From assembly GCA_946902985.2 (NCBI GenBank), contig OX336395.1, positions 14,238,708 to 14,302,707 of the forward strand: DNA of 64,000 nucleotides, written 5' to 3'. Origin of the DNA: Meconema thalassinum. Lineage: Eukaryota; Arthropoda; Insecta; Orthoptera; Tettigoniidae. Positions 56,107 through 64,000 of this stretch are shown here, piece after piece; the stretch's first letter is position 1; the number at the start of each line of letters is the position of its first letter. The notes below the pieces were generated by a model that saw only the letters and a list, made by a program, of their open reading frames with translations, made no database searches and had not been told where the DNA came from. The position numbers and the translations under genes are program-made.

Positions 56107-56230
56107 GACATGTCGTTATAATTTCCACGCTCACTTAGGTGACTACCTTTGAACACATTGCGTTGCATGAAACCTCTGGTCTTGTTTAACAGTTTTGGTG
56201 TTGGTGGAAAATACTTGACCTTGTTGTGGG

Positions 56231-56584
56231 GTAGGTATTTATTTATTTATTTATATATTTATTGATTTTTATATAAATACATGCAATTATTTATTGATTA
56301 GGTAATTAATGATTTTATTTATTTATTTGTTTGCAGATAACCAGTATAGCCTACTTGTCGTGTGTGTGTGTGAACGATATTAAAGAAAGAGAGAAAAACG
56401 GACAACTAGAAAAGGAAATCATTTCCACACTAGCCCACGAGACGGGAATATAGCAAAGCATTACACGTCAAGGTGAGATTTGTTTTTTTTTAATATATAA
56501 CCTGTTTGGTTTTGTTTTGTTTATGAAATGCATAAACTATATGGAATGGATATACTTATGGTGGATTATTTTATTTCTTTTTAG
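56231..56584 (+). other. Putative spliced 5' leader of PolB (two short introns)
   Basis: Candidate intron 1 spans 56231-56336: donor GTAGGT after ttgtggg, an ATTT-rich body, and acceptor tttgtttgcag. Candidate intron 2 spans 56473-56584: donor AAG|GTGAGA and acceptor tttctttttag. They are 106 and 112 bp, typical of compact invertebrate introns. A further donor-like CAG|GTGAGA lies near 56671. Intron 1 includes the atttattt-type low-complexity run at 56233-56330. No RNA evidence is available. Confidence 0.4.
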
Positions 56585-56694
56585 AGTGTTGGAAAACGCT
56601 TGACCTTTGTTAATAACCAGGAACGTGTGTGTTTGGGACCATTGTCAAGCAGTCTACAGCTGAAAACTCAGGTGAGAGTGTTCTTTCTAAAATA

Positions 56695-59600
56695 ATGTCT
56701 TTTACTGCTGCGGATACGTTAACTTGGGAGCCCCTTGAGTCTTGTTTCAAATCGCGTGTGTGCTCTGGCCGCGTGGTCAATGTTAGAAAAAGTTTGATTC
56801 CCAAAGAATTTTTACAATATTGTTTTGAAATTTTTAAAATTGAAATTTGCACAGCGCAAAGGTTGCATACGGCTTTAAAGGTGAATACAGAACTGGTGTG
56901 CGATTTCATATATAAAAAGGAGGACGTAGAGCATAAAGAGACATTTTATATTTGCAGTAAAATGCAAGAGCTATTCATAGCCCATAATTTGGAACAGTGG
57001 TATGAAACCCACGTGGTGAATGCCTTGCTATCAAAATTTGATAAACTGCAACAAGGACCGAGTGGTCTAGCCTTAGACAAAATTCATCATTTACAAATCA
57101 ACATTTGTCAATTCAACCCGTTGAATGCTGGGTCTAGCTATATTAAAACACCACCAGCTATAGCTTCGAAAAATGCTGTGGTCAATATAAAGAATCGTGA
57201 CAATGATTGCTTTCTGTGGTCTGTGGCTGCCTTTTTGCAGCCGGTGCAACATGATGGTTGTTGGCCGGGAAAGTACAAGGCCAAGTTTAATGAATTAAAA
57301 CAAACGTTAAATTTAACTCGAGTATCGTTCCCTATGGACTTAACCGAGATCCATAGGTTTGAACAAGATAACCAGGACTTTTCGTTCATGGTGTATGGCC
57401 TTGATGGTAATGTGATTGTGGGTCCTCTTTATGCCACAAAAGAACCGAAACGACACCACATTCATCTTTTATATTTATCTGTAGGGGAGGTGAATCACTA
57501 TTGCCTGATTAAAAGCCTGAGTAGATTGCTAAGCAGTCAAATGTCAAAGGACAAGCGTCCAAAACATATTTGTGACCGTTGCTTGCAATATTTTAAAACC
57601 CCTACGCTTTTGGAACGTCATAGGGTAGATTGTGTTACTCAGGAAGCGGTGAGATTGATATTGCCACAAGGGGACAAGGCTGTGTTAAAGTATAAGGACA
57701 TTCATAAGCGTGACACTGTTCCCTATGTGGTATATGCAGATTTTGAAGCTCTCACTACACCCATGGCGGGATGTGAACCAGATCCCGCCATTAGCTCAAC
57801 CACACCCATTCAAAAACACGAACCCTTTGCCATAGGATTTAATGTGGTGTGTGCCCATGACCCCACACAATCCGTTTACAAATACCGCGAGGGGCCAGAT
57901 TGTGCCAAATGGTTCTTGGATGAACTTGTCAAGTTGGCCGACCATGTACAGGAATTACTGGACCACCCAGTACCCATGAGCCTATCTCCAGAACAACAGC
58001 AGCAGTATGAGCATGCCATGACATGCCATATCTGCGAAAAGCCTATTTTAAGTGGAGAGGAAAAAGTCAGAGACCACTCGCATTTTACAGGGGAGTTTCG
58101 TGGAGCTGCGCATAGTAAATGCAACTTGAACTTTCCAGCTCCTCGTTTCATCAGTGTCTTTTTCCACAATCTGGCGAATTATGACATTCAGTTTTTGATT
58201 CGTGAATTGGGTCATGTCAACAAGGGCTCGTTTACCATTATTCCCCAAAACCATGAGCGTTTTACGGCCCTGACATGGAGGTTGAGCAACTTAAGCATTC
58301 GATTTTTGGATTCCTTTAAGTTTATGGCATCCTCGCTAGACAGCCTTGTGAATGGCTTGAATGAGGAGGAATTAAAAAATACTAGAATGCATTTTAATGA
58401 TCCTGAGCAATTTCAATTGTGCATTCGGAAAGGTATATTCCCGTATGATTTCTGCAACAGCTGGGACGTGTTAAAGCATAGAAAACTCCCACCACAAGAG
58501 AAATTTTACTCGAAACTAACACGCAGTACCATTTCCGATGAAGACTATGCACATGCATGTCAAGTTTGGCGAGTGTTTGGCATGAACACGCTAAGTGAAT
58601 ATGCTTTGCATTACCTAAAACTGGATGTATTGCTACTCACTGATGTGTTTGAAAAATTCCGTAACTTGTGTCAACACATTTACGGTCTTGACCCGGCTCA
58701 CTATTATACGAGTCCTGGACTCTCGTTCGATGCCGCTTTGAAATACACTCAAGTGGAATTGGGTTTACTCACTGGCGTAGACATGGTTCTATTTTTTGAA
58801 AAGGGCATTCGTGGCGGCTTTGTGTCACTTAACCAGCGCCATGCCGAAGCGAACAATGTCTACATGCCTGATTATTCACCGGAAAAACAAGAATCGTACT
58901 TAATGTACTATGACGTGAATAATTTGTACGGTTACGCCATGAGTCAGCCTTTGCCCTATGGGAAGTTTGCTTGGCTGACAGACAAACAAGTGTCAGAATT
59001 TGATGTGATCAAGGCTAGCCAAGAAACAGGCCGTGGATATGTGCTAGAAGTGGATATTGAATATCCATCATCCTTGTATGATGAACATGCCGATTTCCCA
59101 TTCTGCCTTGAGCAAATGGTTCCCCCTGACAGTAAAGTGAAAATTGAAAAACTCATGGGCACACTTTACAACAAAAATCGGTATGTGCTACATATCCAAA
59201 TGTTGGTGCAATGCCTCGCCCAAGGCTTGGTGTTGAAGAAAATCCACAGGGGTATTTCTTTTGCTCAAAAAGCATGGCTTGAGCCATACATGCGACTCAA
59301 CACAGAGCACCGACAAATGGCAACACAGCAGTTTGAAATTAACTTTTTTAAATTAATGAACAACTGCATCTATGGCAAGTCTATGGAGAATGTCCGCAAA
59401 TACCGTGACATTAAATTAGTGAATGTCTGGGAGGGGCGGTGGGGTGCCCGGCGGTACATTGCCAAGCCAAATTTCAAATCGATCAAAATTATCGATGAGG
59501 ATTTGGCTACTATTGAAATGAGTAAGACCAGCGTGACCATGGATAAGCCCATTTACTTGGGTCAAGTCATTTTAGACTTTTCTAAATCGGTCATGTATCG

Positions 59601-60138
59601 ATTCCACTATGAGTTTGCCAAACGCCATTTTGAGGACGTCTCTCTTTTGTATATGGACACGGACTCATTCATTTACCACATTCGCCACTGCAACCCCTAT
59701 GACGTCATGAGGCAACATAGTGACTGGTTCGACACCTCTTGCTATAGCGCTGACAACGTGTTTCAGCTGCCCATAAAGAACAAAAAGGAAATGGGCGTTT
59801 TAAAAGATGAATGCGGTGATTCCATTATGACAGAATTCGTAGGTTTGGCTTCAAAAATGTATGCTTATTGCACACTCGACTGTAAGGAAGCCAAAAGAGC
59901 AAAAGGTGTAGGTAGGGCAGTGGTAAAATCGCTACGTGTAGACGATTACCTAGAGGTTTTACGCACTGGCAAAGCTATGTCTCATACACAGTGCAGGATA
60001 CAATCAAGCAACCATCATTTGTATCTTGTGGAACAGAGAAAACGCACCCTCGCCTCCATGGATAACAAGCGTGTGTGGGCTGATGACCTGCTCACCAGCC
60101 TGCCCTGGGGTTATGATCGCAACGAGGAGGAGGTGTGA
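56695..60138 (+). CDS. Protein-primed family B DNA polymerase (PolB)
   Basis: This 1147-residue enzyme would replicate the linear viral genome from a protein primer. The frame stays open 66 bases upstream to a GTG, but the first ATG is at 56695, which I take as start. Residue positions: a C2HC zinc motif (C293, C296, H309, C313); exonuclease I YADFEAL (D349, E351); an endonuclease VII-like HNH/zinc segment (C444, C447, DH 460-461, H473, C476); exonuclease II HNLANYD (N492, D497); exonuclease III Y640-x3-D644; polymerase motif A YDVNNLYG (D740); motif B K886-x3-N890-x2-YG; motif C YMDTDS (D988, D990). All catalytic residues are present. The roughly 290-residue N-terminal part includes DNDCFLWS, a pattern I recall from arthropod viral PolBs, and may hold the terminal protein, which is inference. 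The neighbouring cluster is convergent. Confidence 0.95.
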   Translation: MSFTAADTLTWEPLESCFKSRVCSGRVVNVRKSLIPKEFLQYCFEIFKIEICTAQRLHTALKVNTELVCDFIYKKEDVEHKETFYICSKMQELFIAHNLEQWYETHVVNALLSKFDKLQQGPSGLALDKIHHLQINICQFNPLNAGSSYIKTPPAIASKNAVVNIKNRDNDCFLWSVAAFLQPVQHDGCWPGKYKAKFNELKQTLNLTRVSFPMDLTEIHRFEQDNQDFSFMVYGLDGNVIVGPLYATKEPKRHHIHLLYLSVGEVNHYCLIKSLSRLLSSQMSKDKRPKHICDRCLQYFKTPTLLERHRVDCVTQEAVRLILPQGDKAVLKYKDIHKRDTVPYVVYADFEALTTPMAGCEPDPAISSTTPIQKHEPFAIGFNVVCAHDPTQSVYKYREGPDCAKWFLDELVKLADHVQELLDHPVPMSLSPEQQQQYEHAMTCHICEKPILSGEEKVRDHSHFTGEFRGAAHSKCNLNFPAPRFISVFFHNLANYDIQFLIRELGHVNKGSFTIIPQNHERFTALTWRLSNLSIRFLDSFKFMASSLDSLVNGLNEEELKNTRMHFNDPEQFQLCIRKGIFPYDFCNSWDVLKHRKLPPQEKFYSKLTRSTISDEDYAHACQVWRVFGMNTLSEYALHYLKLDVLLLTDVFEKFRNLCQHIYGLDPAHYYTSPGLSFDAALKYTQVELGLLTGVDMVLFFEKGIRGGFVSLNQRHAEANNVYMPDYSPEKQESYLMYYDVNNLYGYAMSQPLPYGKFAWLTDKQVSEFDVIKASQETGRGYVLEVDIEYPSSLYDEHADFPFCLEQMVPPDSKVKIEKLMGTLYNKNRYVLHIQMLVQCLAQGLVLKKIHRGISFAQKAWLEPYMRLNTEHRQMATQQFEINFFKLMNNCIYGKSMENVRKYRDIKLVNVWEGRWGARRYIAKPNFKSIKIIDEDLATIEMSKTSVTMDKPIYLGQVILDFSKSVMYRFHYEFAKRHFEDVSLLYMDTDSFIYHIRHCNPYDVMRQHSDWFDTSCYSADNVFQLPIKNKKEMGVLKDECGDSIMTEFVGLASKMYAYCTLDCKEAKRAKGVGRAVVKSLRVDDYLEVLRTGKAMSHTQCRIQSSNHHLYLVEQRKRTLASMDNKRVWADDLLTSLPWGYDRNEEEV

Positions 60139-60486
60139 TTTCACTGTTTAATCGTTTATGGGACATAGCTTTATGTAACTTGTAGATTTAGTATTTTGTA
60201 AATATTGGTTTCTGTCATTGTAAATAGTAGATTTTGTAAATAGTGACAACCCACTTGGACCTTTTGCTCTTTAAAAGTTCTATGCAACCTTATTTTTTTA
60301 AATTTTTTTGATTGGTAAATAGTGTGATTCTTTTAACGCTGTACAAAGTTGAGTTTTTTGTAAATATGAAATAAGTAAGATTTTTAGTAACTTTAATAAC
60401 TAGTATTTAATTATTTTTCGTAATGTAAATGATAAACTAAAAAGTTTTTTTGGGATGAGTGTGCATGTCGAGAATGTGCTTTTGGG

Positions 60487-60496
60487 AATAAATAAA
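60487..60496 (+). terminator. Overlapping AATAAA polyadenylation signals for PolB
   Basis: aataaataaa lies about 350 bases past the PolB stop. A second AATAAA is at 61077-61082. Confidence 0.45.
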
Positions 60497-61116
60497 GTGG
60501 TTGTGTTTGTTTCCAAAGACAAGTGTGAATGTATGAGTGGAGAGAGAAAACTGGTGTGTATGATTGACCAGAGCAAACACGATGAGGTAGAGTGGGTGGG
60601 TGGGGAGGGGGTAAATGGTCACTTATATACTCATTTTGTTTTAAATAGTTTCGTTTTTTCATTGAAATGTGGCAGACAATAGACATTATTTTTGTAAAAA
60701 CAGTCTTACCTGCAGTAGTCGTAGACCTCGACGTTTCTCCAAACACGCATCAGCACATTGCAGTATTATCAAGGTCAAGCACTCGCATCAACATCATTGT
60801 CAAATCTCAACATTCGACATACGCTAAATGGAAAAATGTGAAAACAGCAAAATGGAAAATCCATGTTTTAAAAAAACTGGAAATGGCCATATGTGAAATA
60901 TGAAAATTCAAAAACTTCAAACGGTCATTGTTTAAAAAGTGTCATCAGCAAAATGGAAAAATCCATATCATCAAAACGAACGTTTTCAAAAACTGTAAAT
61001 TGCAAATTAGCAAAATGGCAATGTGTGAAATGTGAAAATGAGAAATCAGCCATCAACATCATGGTTTTTTATAAATAATAAAAACACAAAACATCGTGCT
61101 CTGTCGAACCTTTGTT

Positions 61117-61122
61117 TTTATT
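61117..61122 (-). terminator. AATAAA polyadenylation signal for the leftward cluster
   Basis: TTTATT on the plus strand lies 64 bases past the stop of the PLA2 gene. It sits about 35 bases from the plus-strand signal at 61077-61082, so the two convergent transcripts would end nearly back to back. Confidence 0.5.
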
Positions 61123-61185
61123 TCATAGTCATAGTGAATTGACAAAAGAAAAATAGAATACAAACACATCCCAATTCCTCACTCC

Positions 61186-61626
61186 TTAATGTTTATGTCC
61201 ATGCATCATCAACTTTCCTTTCATGGCACTCATGACAATCAGGGCTGCCATTCTTTCACCCACTGAGGCATCACTGGATGTGAAACGTTGTTTAGATTTC
61301 TTCAATAACAATTTATCTGCCACATGTCTTAAACCAGGATGACTATCGCGATAAGAAAGGTCATGTTCCTTGCATGCTTGATCCAAAAGATTAATGGGTA
61401 CATCACCACGTTGTAAACGTTTTTCGAGACGAGTTCCAGGGCCACAAAAACGATAACCTGGAAGATGGATTTCGAAAGGTAAGTATTGAATCACTTTGTC
61501 AATGACGCCATTGCCAGTACAGGTCTGGCACATCCTTTTCCATCGATGGTAAAAAGGTTTGGTCTTCCTCCTCCTCTGTGGACGATGTTTGTGTTTGTTG
61601 TTGTTGTTGTTGCTTTTTCTCGCCAT
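61186..61626 (-). CDS. Parvovirus-type phospholipase A2 protein
   Basis: This is a 146-residue protein from the ATG at 61626; the frame runs on upstream to a TTG at 61650 but without another ATG. The first 35 residues are strongly basic and Asn-rich (SNNNNNKHKHRPQRRRKTK). The secretory/viral PLA2 core follows: calcium loop YRFCGPGT (residues 58-65), then D-x-ACKEHDLSYRD with the catalytic His-Asp pair at 88-89 and Tyr at 92. The family cleaves phospholipids and, in parvovirus VP1, opens endosomal membranes during entry; a similar virion role here is inference. The 5' part overlaps the next gene upstream by about 128 bases in another frame. All core residues are present. Confidence 0.85.
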   Translation of the reverse strand: MARKSNNNNNKHKHRPQRRRKTKPFYHRWKRMCQTCTGNGVIDKVIQYLPFEIHLPGYRFCGPGTRLEKRLQRGDVPINLLDQACKEHDLSYRDSHPGLRHVADKLLLKKSKQRFTSSDASVGERMAALIVMSAMKGKLMMHGHKH

Positions 61627-61969
61627 GACACCCGTGGAATGATTCAACAAAGTCTTTACATGGACTTTTATGACCGTGATACAGTTTCACTAGCTGGCAA
61701 GTCGCACACTGACGCATAGACGGTATTTTTGCCATGGCCACTTGCTTATGGTGATCGTAATCCGTACAGGGTTGCAATTCACTCAACACAGGGTCTTGAG
61801 TCCATGATTTTGGTACATGTTGCCAGATTTCTTTGACCGCGTTGGCGGCCACATAATAAATGAACGACTTGGGCAGCGCCAAGAGTTCCTCTTTGGTAAA
61901 ACTGTCTAGTTTCTTTTTGCACACAAAGAACTTGCCGATGGCTTTGTCCGTAGCATTGCCTTTCTCCAT
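61499..61969 (-). CDS. Unknown Cys/His-rich protein with a polyglutamine run
   Basis: An ATG at 61969 opens a 156-residue frame that ends inside the PLA2 gene. I do not recognise the family. Residues 88-114 hold C88-x2-C91, H98, H100, C104 and C114 and could bind zinc. Next come QQQQQQ (120-125), an acidic EEEED stretch and an aromatic tail YWQWRH. The glutamine run is the CAA/AAC-type repeat that encodes the asparagine run of the overlapping PLA2 protein in the other frame. The stop of the next gene lies 21 bases upstream, so the genes are packed as one transcription block. A regulatory or core protein is possible; no function can be assigned. Confidence 0.6.
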   Translation of the reverse strand: MEKGNATDKAIGKFFVCKKKLDSFTKEELLALPKSFIYYVAANAVKEIWQHVPKSWTQDPVLSELQPCTDYDHHKQVAMAKIPSMRQCATCQLVKLYHGHKSPCKDFVESFHGCHGEKKQQQQQQTQTSSTEEEEDQTFLPSMEKDVPDLYWQWRH

Positions 61970-61990
61970 GGTATCACGTGCTGTAGATGT

Positions 61991-62542
61991 TTACACGTCG
62001 CTTGTAGAAATCTCACTGGCGTCATTCACAGGTAAATCTTGAGTTATAATTTTGTTCAACAACTCCCAGCAGGCATGGGTGGTTAACCAATGAAAGAGAT
62101 GCCACGCATGTGATAGGGCTGTATGGGTAATGTTGCCACAGGAACAAGTATCCATGAGCGTTTGCAGGGAGGGGCAGCCCAACTCCATGAGGTCGATACA
62201 TTGGCAGTAAGACGCCAAAAATGGTTGCAACCATTGACGTTTTTCATTACCTTTCACAAATACCACATTGGCCGAGGACAAGTGTGCTTTCATGACCACG
62301 TCCAAATATTTATAGGAAATGGTTCCCTGATTCCAGTCTAGTTGCCTATGATTTTCAATCCACTGGGTTTGTTTACGGTGTTTTTCACACAACAAATCAA
62401 AAGCATGGGGTGGTTTAAATAGCAAATGCGTAGCTTGCGATATCCAAAACGTGGTACAATCGATCATGGCCACTTGTTTAAATATAAATTTGTTGTCACC
62501 AATTTTAAACCCTTGGCAATCCACAATGAGTGTGCGCAACAT
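61991..62542 (-). CDS. Unknown 183-residue protein, possibly RNase H-fold
   Basis: The first ATG is at 62542; a TTG at 62569 lies further upstream in frame. The protein starts LIVDCQGFKIGDNKFIFKQV, then HLLFKPP (residues 39-45), W..G.ISY (70-77), VFVKGNEK (94-101), a CIDL-x3-GCPSL segment (115-126) and late Cys/His (C133, C135, H140, H145). This order of blocks recalls uncharacterised proteins of arthropod genomes found near viral PolB genes. The first strand with a single Asp and the VKG block could fit an RNase H-like exonuclease fold, but the usual D-x-E is D-x-Q, so this is weak. It lies between the Cys/His-rich and BIR genes, all leftward. Confidence 0.7.
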   Translation of the reverse strand: MLRTLIVDCQGFKIGDNKFIFKQVAMIDCTTFWISQATHLLFKPPHAFDLLCEKHRKQTQWIENHRQLDWNQGTISYKYLDVVMKAHLSSANVVFVKGNEKRQWLQPFLASYCQCIDLMELGCPSLQTLMDTCSCGNITHTALSHAWHLFHWLTTHACWELLNKIITQDLPVNDASEISTSDV

Positions 62543-62683
62543 GTTGACGCTTGCCTGGACCAAGGTCAACTGACGACTGACTGACGATCAGGTGTGATCA
62601 TGACATAGACTTACGTGCCATGCTAGTTTCAAAATTGAGGTTAGGGTAGGACAGTGGGGGCATGCAAAATAAGAATTTAAGAA

Positions 62684-63220
62684 TTACATCATTTTATTAT
62701 CATAACACGTCTTACAGGCTTTTGTCATTTTAGGATAAGGACGATAGCAACTGATACAACAATATAGTCTCTTGTGTTTGTAACGTCCATAACACCGATG
62801 ATGTCCCAATGTCTCTAAACTAGGCGTTTTTGATGGTGAGCTGCTCACCGAAGCACCATGGATACCATACGGTCCACACGTATCGTAACTTGTTTTTTTT
62901 TCATCACCCAAAGACACAAGCGAGGGATAGCTTGAATGACAGGGTATATTTCCCACTTTCATTCTGCACAGGTAGGGGCAGGTGGGTGACCAGCGCTGAT
63001 GTTCCTGCATGGGTTCATCGCCCTCCTGCCATTGGTCTATGATGATGGGACAAAAGGCACATTTCACTTCATCTCTTGTTTTTAAATAGTAGAATCCAGC
63101 GGCTGCCAAGGCTTGAGGGTTTATGAAAGGCACTGGCCATGTGGCAAAAGTCTTGAAACGTTGTTCCTCAGAGTTTAAATTCATGGATGTAACGTCTCTT
63201 GAGGCTTTAAAGCAAGACAT
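62684..63220 (-). CDS. BIR-domain protein (inhibitor-of-apoptosis type)
   Basis: This 178-residue protein starts at the ATG at 63220. A single BIR domain spans about residues 18-86: RFKTFATWP, ALAAAGFYYL, then the zinc ligands C54-x2-C57-x16-H74-x6-C81 with the conserved DQW and WSPTCPYL. BIR proteins bind caspases or their regulators and block apoptosis. Insect large DNA viruses carry them, and a virus without a lytic early window would gain from one. The C-terminal 40 residues are rich in Cys/His/Tyr (C143, then CC..C and C..C pairs) and could form a zinc ribbon, but do not match a RING finger. The stop of the capsid-like gene lies 33 bases upstream. Host capture is possible. Confidence 0.9.
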   Translation of the reverse strand: MSCFKASRDVTSMNLNSEEQRFKTFATWPVPFINPQALAAAGFYYLKTRDEVKCAFCPIIIDQWQEGDEPMQEHQRWSPTCPYLCRMKVGNIPCHSSYPSLVSLGDEKKTSYDTCGPYGIHGASVSSSPSKTPSLETLGHHRCYGRYKHKRLYCCISCYRPYPKMTKACKTCYDNKMM

Positions 63221-63253
63221 GACTGAGCGGCTTGACGTGGGATGACCTGTTAT

Positions 63254-64000
63254 TTATACACTCGTCACTTGGTTGGACAGTGGATAATAGTTGACTTGTT
63301 TGTGATGAATAATCAGACAGTAGGCCGTCGTATTGGTTGGTACATTGTCATGCGTTTCAAAATCTAGTCGAATGTCGATATTGGATGGCTTGACAGACTC
63401 TTCCAGGTAAGAACAGTCAAAGACAATCAGTGGTGCTCTTGCCTTAAACGCTTGGGGTAGTAGCATGGGGCCGTTCTCTTTTTGATAATACGACCATCGA
63501 AATTTAGAAAACAAGTCGTACAGGGGCCCAAACTTATTTTTGGAAAAATCCAAATCCAGTCCTTCATAGGGAAACACAGCTCCGTTGAGGAAAAGACGTG
63601 CATTTCTCAATTGCAGGTGATCAAATTGCGAGGCATCTTTGGTTTGTTGATACTTGCGATTCGTTTGAAAACCCACGATCAGGTAGAGAGGTCTCTCTGT
63701 ATAGCGAGCTGTTTTTACAGACCAACTGTGTGTGTTGGTAGTGGGCAATAGCGGATACTCATGGAGTGCCCAGCTTCTAAATTCCATGGGTAGAGGCATA
63801 TCTCTCTTTACCATTTTGAGTATGTCCAGTTTTTTGCTATCGTTAAGGGTCACATGAGGCACTTTCCATAGCAAGCGTTGTAGTTGAACTTTTGAATCGA
63901 TGGGGGCATTGTCGGCTCCCTTGAGTGCATTATTATCACTCCTGTCTCTCACCAGATAAAGCACTTGCCTTGCGTTGACCACAATGCGTTGGTGATCTTC
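63254..64000 (-). CDS. Probable major capsid protein, C-terminal 248 residues (partial)
   Basis: The frame is open to the window edge, so the start lies beyond 64000; an in-frame GTG at 63982 is not a real start. Conserved-looking blocks are LWKVPHVTL, FRSWALHEYPLLPTT, WSVKTARY, LIVGFQTNRK, LFLNGAVFPYEGLDLDF, PLIVFDCSYLEES and DIRLDFET, ending YCLIIHHKQVNYYP. Alternating strand-forming hydrophobics suit a jelly-roll beta protein. I recall this block order from abundant arthropod proteins linked to viral PolB elements, where a double jelly-roll hexon role is likely; this remains inference. It would be the first gene of the leftward cluster seen here. Confidence 0.6.
   Translation of the reverse strand, partial: EDHQRIVVNARQVLYLVRDRSDNNALKGADNAPIDSKVQLQRLLWKVPHVTLNDSKKLDILKMVKRDMPLPMEFRSWALHEYPLLPTTNTHSWSVKTARYTERPLYLIVGFQTNRKYQQTKDASQFDHLQLRNARLFLNGAVFPYEGLDLDFSKNKFGPLYDLFSKFRWSYYQKENGPMLLPQAFKARAPLIVFDCSYLEESVKPSNIDIRLDFETHDNVPTNTTAYCLIIHHKQVNYYPLSNQVTSV

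Larger units (their letters stand above)
60139..61185. other. Intergenic 3' region between convergent transcripts
   Basis: This AT-rich sequence follows PolB, with repeated (t)gtaaatag motifs to about 60370. At 60825-61045 a loose repeat of agcaaaatgg...atcca and aaatgtgaaa segments is seen. Short plus-strand frames here are unsupported. Nothing else is recognised. Confidence 0.6.
54324..64000. mobile_element. Polinton/adintovirus-like integrated DNA virus, left part
   Basis: Satellite stops at ctctgta (54323) and a new sequence starts with AGTAGGGGGG. Polintons typically begin with AG and make 6-bp target duplications; the candidate duplicated bases are tctgta at 54318-54323. Inside are a repeat-bearing terminal region, a protein-primed PolB, and a convergent cluster with PLA2, Cys/His-rich, unknown, BIR and capsid-like genes. 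The family assignment rests on PolB plus the capsid-like protein. Integrase, packaging ATPase and protease genes are not in the window and would be expected to the right. All frames are open. The right end and the second target repeat lie outside. Confidence 0.72.

Noticed and set aside
54686..56134. Short open frames in the viral terminal region
   Set aside because: They lie in repeats or AT-rich non-coding sequence, lack motifs and are no longer than expected by chance.
60411..61078. Short open frames between PolB and the PLA2 gene
   Set aside because: They fall in the AT-rich 3' region between convergent transcripts with low-complexity repeats and polyadenylation signals; no protein family is recognisable.
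63254..63982. GTG at 63982 as the start of the capsid-like gene
   Set aside because: The frame stays open to the window edge and the upstream residues look continuous with the protein, so the gene is truncated by the window.
54324..64000. Bidnavirus-like identity because PolB occurs with a PLA2 domain
   Set aside because: There is no parvovirus-type NS1 helicase or parvovirus-type capsid in view, and the capsid-like protein and BIR gene suit a polinton/adintovirus-like element better. It cannot be fully excluded from a partial element.

Overview
The window is eukaryotic nuclear DNA and contains no bacterial-type gene organisation. It holds tandem satellite DNA, an LTR retrotransposon with very long LTRs, and the left part of an integrated polinton/adintovirus-like DNA virus that carries a BIR (inhibitor-of-apoptosis) gene. 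This combination, together with a primer-binding site resembling a tRNA-Lys complement, points to an invertebrate, most likely an arthropod. The species cannot be read from the sequence.

Layout: (1) 1-42029 is an almost uninterrupted array of a 71-bp satellite, about 592 units, with nested segmental duplications of about 0.64, 2.70, 2.91 and 22.08 kb and a small 71+57-bp dimer block. (2) 42030-51260 is a Ty3/gypsy-type LTR element on the minus strand, inserted in the satellite with a 4-bp GTAC target duplication. Its LTRs are 2976 and 2977 bp and differ by eye at 8 bases and one indel. Its 3.28-kb interior keeps a gag broken by two stop codons and an intact integrase core, but has lost protease, reverse transcriptase and RNase H. 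(3) 51261-54323 is the rest of the satellite, about 43 units. (4) From 54324 to the window edge is a polinton/adintovirus-like element whose first bases are AG, placed directly against satellite sequence.

The viral element starts with a non-coding terminal region holding four copies of a conserved block, three of them in tandem at about 152 bp. A putative promoter and spliced leader follow. Next comes a rightward protein-primed family B DNA polymerase (56695-60138). A convergent, leftward, tightly packed gene cluster follows: a parvovirus-type phospholipase A2 protein, a Cys/His-rich protein that overlaps it, a 183-residue unknown protein, a BIR protein, and the C-terminal part of a probable major capsid protein that runs off the window. 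PolB would replicate the linear genome, the capsid-type protein would build the particle, PLA2 would act in membrane escape and BIR in blocking host cell death. These roles follow from the families. Every reading frame examined in the viral part is open, so this copy may be recent.

The many long minus-strand reading frames inside the satellite are artefacts of a stop-poor repeat and are not annotated as genes. All family assignments come from reading motifs; no database search was possible.
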